From assembly GCA_019636385.1 (NCBI GenBank), contig JAHBXT010000004.1, positions 558,001-622,000 on the forward strand: 64,000 nt of DNA, read 5' to 3'. This DNA comes from Pirellulaceae bacterium. Its GTDB lineage: Bacteria; Planctomycetota; Planctomycetia; Pirellulales; Pirellulaceae. The notes under the pieces were generated by a model. The model saw only the letters and a program-made list of their open reading frames with translations. It had not been told where the DNA came from and did not search any database. Numbering within the stretch: the first letter of the stretch is position 1; each line of letters opens with the position of its first letter. This document shows, piece after piece, positions 8,975 through 16,443 of the stretch. Made by a program: the position numbers and the translations under genes.

Positions 8975-9448
8975 ATGAAGTTTTCGGATTTTATAAGCAC
9001 TCAGTCGATCTGTGCCGAGCTGTCATCTACGGATAAGCCGTCAGTGATTGCAGAGTTGGTCGATTCGCTGGTCAAAGCTGGCAACATTGCCGAAGCTGAT
9101 CGCGACGAGATCATCAAAGCGATCATGAAACGCGAAGATCTGGGGAGCACAGGTATTGGTCGAGGTATTGCCGTGCCTCACACCAAGCACCAGGGGGTTG
9201 CCAAGCTGGTTGGCACCGTGGGCGTTAGCTCCGGTGGCGTAGGCTTCGATAGCTTGGACGGCGAGAAAGTTCAACTCTTCTTTTTACTTGTGTCACCACC
9301 AGACCGACCGGGAGATCATCTGCGGGCTCTGGAGAACATCTCTTGTCAACTGCGCGATGAAACGTTCTGTCGATTTCTGAAGCAAAGCAAGAGCGCCGAA
9401 GACATTGTCCAGCTTCTTGAAGAGGCTGACAACAATCAGTTTGTCTAA
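8975..9448 (+). CDS. ptsN: PTS EIIA component, PtsN/fructose type
   Basis: The 157-aa product is an EIIA of the fructose/nitrogen family, with the phosphoryl-accepting histidine in GIAVPHTKH and the preceding segment REDLGSTGIGRG. It would accept a phosphate from HPr and act mainly as a regulator, because no EIIB or EIIC is encoded nearby. The ATG at 8975 with AAAGG upstream was preferred over the longer frame from 8849, whose extra residues do not resemble the family. It lies between hpf and ptsH. Confidence 0.9.
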   Translation: MKFSDFISTQSICAELSSTDKPSVIAELVDSLVKAGNIAEADRDEIIKAIMKREDLGSTGIGRGIAVPHTKHQGVAKLVGTVGVSSGGVGFDSLDGEKVQLFFLLVSPPDRPGDHLRALENISCQLRDETFCRFLKQSKSAEDIVQLLEEADNNQFV

Positions 9449-9490
9449 GTCGCTGACTCCAACCACACTCTTACTCGTTGGCAACTGACC

Positions 9491-9790
9491 TTGACGATCC
9501 GAATTCAGAAGTTGGTGACCGTCAATAATCCCTTGGGATTGCATATGCGCCCGGCCGATATGCTTGCGCGCACGGCGGCTCAATTTGAATGCTTGATCGA
9601 GATCGAAAAAGATGGCCAAGCGGTTAACTGCCGTAGTATCCTAGACATCTTAACGTTGGGTGCTCAACAAGGCTGCCAACTTTTTTTGCGGGCCGCTGGA
9701 GCCGACGCTCAACAGGCCGTGGATACTCTGTCAGAATTATTTGAAAACGGCTTCGATGACTCTTCGGTCGCCTCAAGCCAAACCGGCTAG
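9491..9790 (+). CDS. ptsH: Phosphocarrier protein HPr
   Basis: This is a small HPr of about 99 aa. The active-site histidine is in NPLGLHMRPA. A regulatory-Ser-like segment is present (CRSILDILTLGA, where HPr has S46 followed by I-x-x-L). It starts with TTG at 9491, and no ATG fits. It ends with a short Ser-rich tail. HPr passes phosphate from Enzyme I to EIIA; no ptsI gene follows in this window, so Enzyme I must be encoded elsewhere. Confidence 0.88.
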   Translation: MTIRIQKLVTVNNPLGLHMRPADMLARTAAQFECLIEIEKDGQAVNCRSILDILTLGAQQGCQLFLRAAGADAQQAVDTLSELFENGFDDSSVASSQTG

Positions 9791-9944
9791 GCGCGCCTAG
9801 CACTACCCACAGCACCAGCCATCGGCTCGAACTCACTCGCCAGGCTGGTTAACCATTAACTAGAAAACACCACACTATGACGGCACAGCTCACGATAGTC
9901 CTTGCTCTGCAATGCTTCGTGGCTGACGTCAATGACCGATCAGC

Positions 9945-10160
9945 ATGTTGCAACCGCCAGGCCTTGCGGTCTCGCCAGGAGATGCCATCCGACAGGTTGT
10001 GATACAGAGCCCGGAAGTCCGCCGTATCACTGTCCCCGAGATTCATTCCTCAGATCGCTACTTAGTAATTCACCTCACGCCGCCAGATCAAGCTGGCCTG
10101 GCAGACTTCCGCTTTCTGGCCCAAGTTCGGGCGCTACGAGCTGTCGGGGTGATTCTATGA
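9945..10160 (+). CDS. Possible small protein translationally coupled to DUF2344 gene
   Basis: A 71-codon frame starts at an ATG at 9945 and its TGA overlaps the next gene's ATG in an ATGA junction, the classic geometry for translational coupling. The protein has a natural composition (QVVIQSPEVRRITVPEIH; YLVIHLTPPDQ; FLAQVRALRAVGVIL) and no cysteines. I do not recognise a family. An in-frame stop at 9933 limits extension to one upstream start region. It could instead be a chance frame, because the DUF2344 frame is also open upstream here. Confidence 0.45.
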   Translation: MLQPPGLAVSPGDAIRQVVIQSPEVRRITVPEIHSSDRYLVIHLTPPDQAGLADFRFLAQVRALRAVGVIL

Positions 10161-10807
10161 CGGCCACTGCCACTCGACTGCGCATTCGCTTTACCAAGTG
10201 CGGTCAAATGCGGTGGATCAGCCACCGTGATTTGGCGCGGGTGTGGGAGCGTCTGTTGCGTCGAGCGAATTTGAACTTGGCCTTCAGTCAAGGGTTTCAC
10301 CCCAAACCCAAAATCAGCTTTCCCTCCGCGCTGGCCCTGGGCGTCGAAGCCCTGGATGAAGTGGTCGAACTTGAGCTGACGGACGCCACTGATCTGGCGG
10401 ATATTCAGCAGCGAATCGCCGCGCAATTGCCCGAGGGCATGCAGCTCCTGTCGCTGCAGGCCACATCCGCCAAGGCGCGGATGCTCGGCAGCAGTTATCG
10501 ACTGTCGCTGCCAAGCGAACTGGTACAGTCGACTGCGCAGCGTATCGAGCGCTTGCGAGAGCAGACGACTCTTACAGTAGACCGCGACGGCGAGACCATT
10601 TCGTGTTGTCCAGGCGACCCCTACTTTTCGATCCAAATCACGGGCAGTGAATTGACCTTCTCACTGCCGGTCGCCCAGCAAGGCACCAGCCTGCGACCTG
10701 GCGAATTGCTGCGTCTGTTGGGCTTGGAAGAAAGATTGCATACCGACGGTGGACTGCAACGCACTCAGGTCCACTTGGCCACTGATGCAGTCACAGCGCC
10801 TGCATGA
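10157..10807 (+). CDS. DUF2344 / TIGR03936 radical-SAM-associated protein
   Basis: The 216-aa protein begins with the family's characteristic block RIRFTKCGQMRWISHRDLARVWERLLRRANL and continues with FSQGFHPKPKISFPSALALG, both hallmarks of DUF2344. The domain normally accompanies a radical-SAM protein, fused or adjacent, and is often found just upstream of RNase E/G, as here. The radical-SAM partner is not in this window. The start at 10157 was chosen because the conserved block begins 7 residues later; the longer frame from 9902 adds residues unlike the family. Molecular function unknown. Confidence 0.85.
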   Translation: MTATATRLRIRFTKCGQMRWISHRDLARVWERLLRRANLNLAFSQGFHPKPKISFPSALALGVEALDEVVELELTDATDLADIQQRIAAQLPEGMQLLSLQATSAKARMLGSSYRLSLPSELVQSTAQRIERLREQTTLTVDRDGETISCCPGDPYFSIQITGSELTFSLPVAQQGTSLRPGELLRLLGLEERLHTDGGLQRTQVHLATDAVTAPA

Positions 10808-10937
10808 ACAATCGAGTGAGCAAACAATGTACCTAGGAATATTTGTCTAACACCGCCACCACATAGAGATTGTGGCTCAACCACACAAGGGACCGGGGTC
10901 AACGCCCCCTCCCGTTTGAAAGCAAGGAATTCAGTAC

Positions 10938-12557
10938 ATGCGTAAAGAAATGTTAGTCAACGTATCACAGCCGGAAGAATGTCGCATCGCGATTATGGAA
11001 AATGGCGTGCTGGAAGAACTGTACACCGAGCGCGCCAGCCAAAACAACTTTGCTGGCAACATCTACAAAGGCAAAATCGTTAACCTGGAACCCAGTATCC
11101 AAGCCGCCTTCGTCGATTTTGGCGTGGGCCGCAACGGCTTTCTGCACATCAGTGATGTCGAACCCCAATACTTTCGCCAAGCCGGTTACGATCCCGAGGA
11201 AATCAAGGAAATCATGGACGGCCATGTCCCAGGCGCTGCCGACGTGGACGACGATGATGCCCCGCCTCGCAATACCAAGCGGCGGCACAGTTCGCGGCCG
11301 CGTTTCAAGCCGCCCATTCAAGAGATTTTTCGACGTGGCGACGAAGTGCTAGTGCAGGTCATCAAAGAAGGTATCGGCTCCAAGGGACCAACGCTGTCCA
11401 CTTACATCAGCATTCCCGGACGCTATCTGGTGTTGATGCCCGCCTTAGGCCGCGTGGGCGTCAGCCGCAAGATCGAAGATGAAAAACAACGTCGTACTCT
11501 GCGGCAATTGCTGTTGGAACTCAATCCGCCCAAGGGCGTAGGTTTTATTGTTCGCACTGCCGGCGTTGATCGGACGCGCCGCGAATTGTCACGCGACATG
11601 GCTTACCTGCTGCGCTTGTGGAAGGTGCTGGTCAAGCGCGTCAAAAACACGCCTGGCCCGTGCGATATCTACGAAGAAAGCGACATGATCATTCGCACCA
11701 TTCGCGATATCTTTTCCGAGGACATCGATACTATTCAGATCGACGAACAATCCGCCTACGAACGGGCTCGTGAATTCCTGCAATACGTCATGCCCAAACA
11801 TGTCGGACGCCTGAAGTTTTATGACAGCCGCGAGCCGCTGTTTCACAAATACGATCTGGAGCGCGAACTGGCCAATATTCAACGACGCGTCGTGCCGCTC
11901 AAGGGTGGCGGCTCCATCGTGATCGACCCCACCGAAGCCCTAGTGGCCATCGACGTCAACAGTGGTTCGTTTCGCACCGATGGTTCGGCAGAAGATTCCG
12001 CCTTTCAGCTCAATATGTCCGCCGCTAAAGAAATTGCTCGGCAATTGCGATTACGCGACCTGGGCGGTGTGATTGTCAACGACTTTATCGACATGAAACG
12101 CGAGACGCATCGTCGCAAGGTTGAACGCGCGTTGCGCGATGCCATGCAGCGTGATCGCGCTCGCACCCGAATTCTTCGCACCAGCCCGTTTGGCTTGGTC
12201 GAAATGACGCGTCAGCGAATTCGTCCAAGTTTGAAACGCGCGATCTACGAGGATTGTCCCTGCTGCCAAGGTCGCGGCGTGGTCAAAACTAGCGAGAGCA
12301 TGGCTATCGAAGTTGTTCGCGTATTGATGATGGCTTGCCAGCAGCCGCGCGCCACGCGCATTACAATTCGCGTCAACGACAAAGTGGCGGCCTATTTGAA
12401 CAACCGCAAACGACGCGATGTCATGCAACTGGAAGAGTCCAGTGGTGTGAATGTACAGATTTTGGGTAGCGAATCACTGTTCCCCGAGCATTTTGAATGC
12501 GATTGCCGCGACGGCGAAGGCAATTTGATTCCGCTTAACTTCCTGCACGAAGCCTGA
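10938..12557 (+). CDS. rng: Ribonuclease E/G family endoribonuclease
   Basis: The 539-aa protein carries the Rne/Rng catalytic core: an N-terminal S1-like region (GNIYKGKIVNLEPSIQAAFV, GRNGFLHISDV), the RNase H-like/5'-sensor region, and the metal-binding aspartates in ALVAIDVNSGS and VIVNDFIDM. The zinc-link cysteines are in DCPCCQGRG. The S1 domain is interrupted by an acidic then basic insert (residues about 95-125, DVDDDDAPP and KRRHSSRPR), a common variation. It lacks the long RNE degradosome scaffold, so it is RNase G-like. It processes rRNA and mRNA 5' ends. A 130-bp gap separates it from the DUF2344 gene. Confidence 0.95.
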   Translation: MRKEMLVNVSQPEECRIAIMENGVLEELYTERASQNNFAGNIYKGKIVNLEPSIQAAFVDFGVGRNGFLHISDVEPQYFRQAGYDPEEIKEIMDGHVPGAADVDDDDAPPRNTKRRHSSRPRFKPPIQEIFRRGDEVLVQVIKEGIGSKGPTLSTYISIPGRYLVLMPALGRVGVSRKIEDEKQRRTLRQLLLELNPPKGVGFIVRTAGVDRTRRELSRDMAYLLRLWKVLVKRVKNTPGPCDIYEESDMIIRTIRDIFSEDIDTIQIDEQSAYERAREFLQYVMPKHVGRLKFYDSREPLFHKYDLERELANIQRRVVPLKGGGSIVIDPTEALVAIDVNSGSFRTDGSAEDSAFQLNMSAAKEIARQLRLRDLGGVIVNDFIDMKRETHRRKVERALRDAMQRDRARTRILRTSPFGLVEMTRQRIRPSLKRAIYEDCPCCQGRGVVKTSESMAIEVVRVLMMACQQPRATRITIRVNDKVAAYLNNRKRRDVMQLEESSGVNVQILGSESLFPEHFECDCRDGEGNLIPLNFLHEA

Positions 12558-12580
12558 TACGCATTCCGTCGGTTCGGCCC

Positions 12581-13513
12581 ATGTCACAGCCTCAGCGCGA
12601 TTTTCCACAGCAAGCTATCGACGATCATTTGCTGGACGACTTGGCACAGTTGATTCTGCTGGCGATGCGCGAAGACTTGTCACGCGGTTTCGACATGACC
12701 ACCGTGGCCGTCGTGCCCGAAGGCCTGCCGGCCACTGCAGCCGTCGTGGCGCGCATGCCCGGAATGGGGGCCGGATTGGATCTGGTAGATTCGATCTTGG
12801 AAACCATGAACTGCTCGATCACGGCTGAAATGCTGGTGCGCGACGGCCAACCGTTTACGGCTGGGCAGCAGTTAGCCGTCCTGCGCGGCGATGCCCGCGA
12901 CGTATTGACCTGCGAGCGCACAGTTCTGAATTTTCTGGGTCGCCTGTGCGGCATCGCTACCTGGACACACCGTCACGTACAACTCATCAGCGATCTGCCG
13001 GCACGACTGTACGATACGCGCAAGACCACGCCCGGCTGGCGACGGCTGGAAAAATACGCGGTTCGCTGCGGCGGCGGTCACAATCATCGCGGCGGGCTGT
13101 ATGACGCGATCCTCATTAAAGATAACCATCTAGCCTGCCACTGGCGGGCCACCGGCCAGGCCCTGGGGCCAGCCCAAGCGGTTCACCATGCACGCCAATT
13201 TTTGAAGTCGCAACCCGGCGCACCCCCGGATATGATTGTCGAAGTCGAAGTTGACTCGCTTCAGCAATTGGCCGATGCTCTAATGGCCGACCCCGACATT
13301 GTATTGCTGGACAACATGTCGCCGCCACAACTCGCCGAGGCCGTCGCCATGCGCAATCGGACCAATCCGGCTGTTCAGCTCGAAGCCTCAGGCGGCGTTC
13401 GCCTGGAAACGTTGCGAGAGATTGCTGAGACAGGTGTCGACCGCATCAGCGCAGGAGCACTGACACATTCGGCGTTCAATCTCGATCTAGGTTTGGATTG
13501 GCTGGTGGATTAG
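12581..13513 (+). CDS. nadC: Nicotinate-nucleotide pyrophosphorylase (carboxylating) NadC
   Basis: NadC makes nicotinate mononucleotide from quinolinate and PRPP in NAD synthesis. The 310-aa protein has the quinolinate/PRPP-binding segments YDTRKTTPGWRRLEKYAVRCGGGHNHRGGLYDAILIKDNH, VEVEVDSLQQL, LLDNMSP and EASGGVRLETLREIAETGVDRISAGALTHS, all standard. It follows rng by only 23 bp, so co-transcription is likely. No nadA or nadB is in the window. Confidence 0.95.
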   Translation: MSQPQRDFPQQAIDDHLLDDLAQLILLAMREDLSRGFDMTTVAVVPEGLPATAAVVARMPGMGAGLDLVDSILETMNCSITAEMLVRDGQPFTAGQQLAVLRGDARDVLTCERTVLNFLGRLCGIATWTHRHVQLISDLPARLYDTRKTTPGWRRLEKYAVRCGGGHNHRGGLYDAILIKDNHLACHWRATGQALGPAQAVHHARQFLKSQPGAPPDMIVEVEVDSLQQLADALMADPDIVLLDNMSPPQLAEAVAMRNRTNPAVQLEASGGVRLETLREIAETGVDRISAGALTHSAFNLDLGLDWLVD

Positions 13514-13609
13514 GACAATGTGCATCACTACTGACGGCCTAGTCAGAATTGCTTCATCAAGGCTGATTTGCACCTGTCTTCCGCTCACTCTTGTTTGTCG
13601 GCCAGCCGT

Positions 13610-14221
13610 ATGACAGACCAGCCACTACATGAACAATTCTCCTGCGACCAGCTCGACTCGCGGTTGTGCTGGCAGTCGCCACCGGCGCGCTGGCAATTGG
13701 ATTCATCCGTCTCAAAGCTGCGCGTTTGGACGGATGCTGCAACCGATTTTTGGCAGCGGACTCACTATGGCTTTCGTGCCGACAATGGACACCTGCTGCA
13801 TTTGGAAGCTAACGGCGATTTTCAACTGCAAACGCGCCTGTACCTGCAGCCACAACATCAGTACGATCAAGCGGGATTGATGATCTGGATTTCACCGAGC
13901 TGTTGGATCAAGACCTCAGTAGAATTTGAACCGGACATCGCAAACCAGCTAGGTGCCGTGGTAACCAACTCCGGCTACTCCGACTGGTCGACGCAACCCA
14001 TCGATCGTTCCATCAGCGAGCTGTGGTTCCAGCTGCGGTTGACCGGACAAGACGTGATGGCTCATTGCTCGCAGAATGGCCGAGACTGGCAACAACTGCG
14101 TGTCGCCGCCCTGCTGGAACGACGTAGCGGCCAGAGTGTGCGGTGTGGCCTGTACGCTTGTAGCCCCCAAGCGGCTGGATTCCAAGTTGACTTTGATCAC
14201 TTGCGCTTCGATCCGCTGTAG
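13610..14221 (+). CDS. DUF1349 (lectin/glucanase-like jelly roll) protein
   Basis: The 203-aa protein matches DUF1349 proteins: LRVWTDAATDFWQRTHYGF, DGDFQL-like NGDFQLQTRLYLQPQHQYDQAGLMIW, WIKTSVEFE, and the late strand CGLYACSPQAAGFQVDFDHLRF. This fold is a concanavalin-like beta sandwich, of unknown function in most bacteria. The start at 13610 (MTDQPL) was preferred to 13568 because the residues before it do not fit the family. No signal peptide is visible, so it is probably cytoplasmic. Confidence 0.82.
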   Translation: MTDQPLHEQFSCDQLDSRLCWQSPPARWQLDSSVSKLRVWTDAATDFWQRTHYGFRADNGHLLHLEANGDFQLQTRLYLQPQHQYDQAGLMIWISPSCWIKTSVEFEPDIANQLGAVVTNSGYSDWSTQPIDRSISELWFQLRLTGQDVMAHCSQNGRDWQQLRVAALLERRSGQSVRCGLYACSPQAAGFQVDFDHLRFDPL

Positions 14222-14280
14222 TTTTGCAATCACTAACGCAACTTTCATCAATATTTCCACCTCACCCGATGGACTAAAAC

Positions 14281-14826
14281 ATGTCAAAAATCATTTTCAA
14301 AGCCGGCGAAGCCACCGTCTTTAGTGAAGGAAAAGATGTCACCGCCGCGATGCCCGAAATTGTGATAGGTGCCGTTGATGGTCCGGTCGGTACCGCCTTT
14401 GCCACCATGATGGCACAGAGCAAGGGACACACCGCCATGTTTGCGGTGCGCGACATCAATCAAATGGTGCGTCCCGCCACCATGATGGTGCCTAAGGTCA
14501 CCCTCAAGGATGCCGCCAATATCGAGCTATTCGGTGGCGTCGTACAAGCCGGTGTGGCCGACGGCATTATTGACGCCGTGATCGAAGGCATCATTCCGCG
14601 CGACCAAGTCAACGACCTGTGCATTATCGCCCTGTTGTGGATCGATCCAGGCTGTGCCAAACAAGAGTCTCTGGACAAGGCCGATCTGTATCAGAACAAC
14701 TACCAAGCCATCAAACTGGCGCTGCAGCGTGCCCTGAACGATGAACCCTCCATCGACGAATTGATCCGCAACCGCCACACCATCAAACACTGCATGTGGG
14801 AAGAAAGCTGGGAACCCAAAGCGTAG
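14281..14826 (+). CDS. Formaldehyde-activating enzyme (Fae) homologue, catalytic His absent
   Basis: The 181-aa protein is clearly homologous to Fae, which condenses formaldehyde with tetrahydromethanopterin. Conserved parts include GPVGTAFATMMAQSKGHTAMFAV, KVTLKDA, VADGIIDAVIEGIIPRDQVNDLCIIALLWIDP and NNYQAIKLALQRAL. In characterised Fae the region preceding the IG turn reads roughly EVAHIDL, with the proposed catalytic His; here it reads DVTAAMPEIVIG and there is no His before residue 50. It may be a paralogue with another activity (compare the Fae2/Fae3-type homologues) rather than a true Fae. No other C1-transfer gene is adjacent. Confidence 0.85.
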   Translation: MSKIIFKAGEATVFSEGKDVTAAMPEIVIGAVDGPVGTAFATMMAQSKGHTAMFAVRDINQMVRPATMMVPKVTLKDAANIELFGGVVQAGVADGIIDAVIEGIIPRDQVNDLCIIALLWIDPGCAKQESLDKADLYQNNYQAIKLALQRALNDEPSIDELIRNRHTIKHCMWEESWEPKA

Positions 14827-14832
14827 CTACGG

Positions 14833-16245
14833 CTACTGTGGCAACCGCAGCGAAATAATCTCGACCACCTGCTCAGCCAATGCTCGCGAACCCGCGTCTG
14901 TAAAATGCACATCTCGGGGCTTCTGGATTTGGCCTAGGCGTTGGCGAGCAAACTCGTACAAGTCATGCACTTCAACTCCGTGCTCAGTCATGACGCGGGC
15001 GGCAATTTCATTGTACGCGACTTCATCGCCCGGCCGACGACCTTTGGCACCCTTGGGGATGGGCGTCGTATTGCACCAAATCAAGTTGGCACCCGTTGCC
15101 TTCAACCGCTCAACCAACCGCCGCAGATTCTGTTCATACATCTCCGGCGATACCTGCCGCTTGCTGCCGGGCGAGTCAGGATCAATCAGATTCTCTCCGT
15201 TTGGTCCCATAAACTTGAGATCGTGCAGCCCCCAATTGAAATGAATCACGTCCCACTTCTTGTCCGTTCCTCCGATAGCCAACCACCGCTCGATATTCTT
15301 CAATCCGTTGGTTGTTGGCCCACAGTTGGTGGGCGGCCGATGCACATTGGCTTGGCCTTGCAGCAGGTGGCGGACATCCAGCGTATAGCCGATGGAAATC
15401 GAATCACCAATCAACAGCACGCGTGGCAGGCCCGGTTGATCTTCAATTTGCCGATACGCGGGATTCTGCTGCTGTACACTGTCACGCTGGTCGGCTGGCT
15501 GTGCCTGCCCAGCGCTAGCCAACCCGATCCACAGACCGACACAACTCACTACGCCCAGCCAGACCATGGAGTAGCTCAGATGTGCTGCCCAACCGGCGAT
15601 GGTCAAAAAATTGAATGCCCAAGCCAACCGACGCTTCTGGCGACCGCTAGCGGACACGCGGACAGATCTATAGTAGGACGACATCAATAGATTCATCGAA
15701 TACAAGCTCAATAAAAACGGAATAGCAATTCCTAGCACTGCGCTCCTCCAGGCTCGATTGATATCGCCTTCTACCTGCTCGACTAAAGCAGCCTCTGCGG
15801 TCTGAAGATCGGCTGACGGCTCGGTCGGTGGATGGTATTGATTCACCGACGCGGAGCAATCCAGCGGTTGGCCAAAATCGGCCACGGACTGGCCGGAAAA
15901 CGGCGATATCGAGCTACCAACCTCTTCACGCGGTCTCATGCATTTCCAGCAGATATCGAAGGCAGACTCATTATTCTCACAACACTGGGCACAGTACCAG
16001 GGTTGACCATGGCTGCTAGCAGCATGAAACTCTTGTAGCGCCTGCTCCGCAGCCTCAACCGCTCCAGCCGGAACCAACAGCTTCACCGCTGTGACACCGC
16101 TGCCGAAGTACGACAACATCGTTGCCGCATTGGCTCCTTCAATCAGCGTCACAATACCCCGCTCCGCCAGCCAACCGCGAGCAATTTCTGCTTCCGCGTC
16201 GGAGGCAAAGCGCGACACCACCACAAATTTTTCGTCAGTCATCAT
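14833..16245 (-). CDS. DUF2007 / RanBP2-type zinc finger / membrane / SGNH-hydrolase fusion
   Basis: A single 470-aa frame joins unusual parts. Residues about 5-75 resemble DUF2007 (FASDAEAEIARGWLAERGI). Next comes a perfect RanBP2-type finger, W-x-C-x2-C-x3-N-x6-C-x2-C, in WYCAQC and the following CWKC. Two or three membrane segments follow (LGIAIPFLLSLYSMNLL; AFNFLTIAGWAAHL; WLGVVSCVGLWIGLA). The C-terminal about 200 residues are an SGNH/GDSL hydrolase with block I GDSISIGY and the terminal DVHFTD. The start at 16245 has AAAGG upstream. An internal ATG at 15567 would give the hydrolase alone with its own signal peptide. Confidence 0.75.
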   Translation of the reverse strand: MMTDEKFVVVSRFASDAEAEIARGWLAERGIVTLIEGANAATMLSYFGSGVTAVKLLVPAGAVEAAEQALQEFHAASSHGQPWYCAQCCENNESAFDICWKCMRPREEVGSSISPFSGQSVADFGQPLDCSASVNQYHPPTEPSADLQTAEAALVEQVEGDINRAWRSAVLGIAIPFLLSLYSMNLLMSSYYRSVRVSASGRQKRRLAWAFNFLTIAGWAAHLSYSMVWLGVVSCVGLWIGLASAGQAQPADQRDSVQQQNPAYRQIEDQPGLPRVLLIGDSISIGYTLDVRHLLQGQANVHRPPTNCGPTTNGLKNIERWLAIGGTDKKWDVIHFNWGLHDLKFMGPNGENLIDPDSPGSKRQVSPEMYEQNLRRLVERLKATGANLIWCNTTPIPKGAKGRRPGDEVAYNEIAARVMTEHGVEVHDLYEFARQRLGQIQKPRDVHFTDAGSRALAEQVVEIISLRLPQ

Positions 16246-16272
16246 GTTTGCAGACCTTTCGTTCTCTATAGT

Positions 16273-16289
16273 AACGATTGTGAATCGTT
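16273..16289. promoter_or_regulatory. 7-3-7 inverted repeat upstream of the SGNH fusion gene
   Basis: AACGATT-gtg-AATCGTT is a perfect dyad 28 bp upstream of the minus-strand start at 16245, a position suited to an operator or 5'-UTR hairpin. A second short hairpin GTCCC-tgac-GGGAC lies at 16303-16316. Either could separate this gene from read-through of the CRISPR array transcribed towards it. Confidence 0.4.
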
Positions 16290-16443
16290 CTACCAATATG
16301 TTGTCCCTGACGGGACTGTCGTGACACAAGATTGACTGCACGTGATAGGTAGAGTTTGATTTAGCAATTACATTCGCCAACTTTTTTCATTGGATGGTTG
16401 GATTTGCGGCGCTGACGCTTGCCGCGTGGACTCGAATCAATCG

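Noticed and set aside
9791..9944. Possible tRNA, from GGCTCGAACTC resembling a T-loop
   Set aside because: No acceptor stem, D-arm or anticodon arm can be folded around it.
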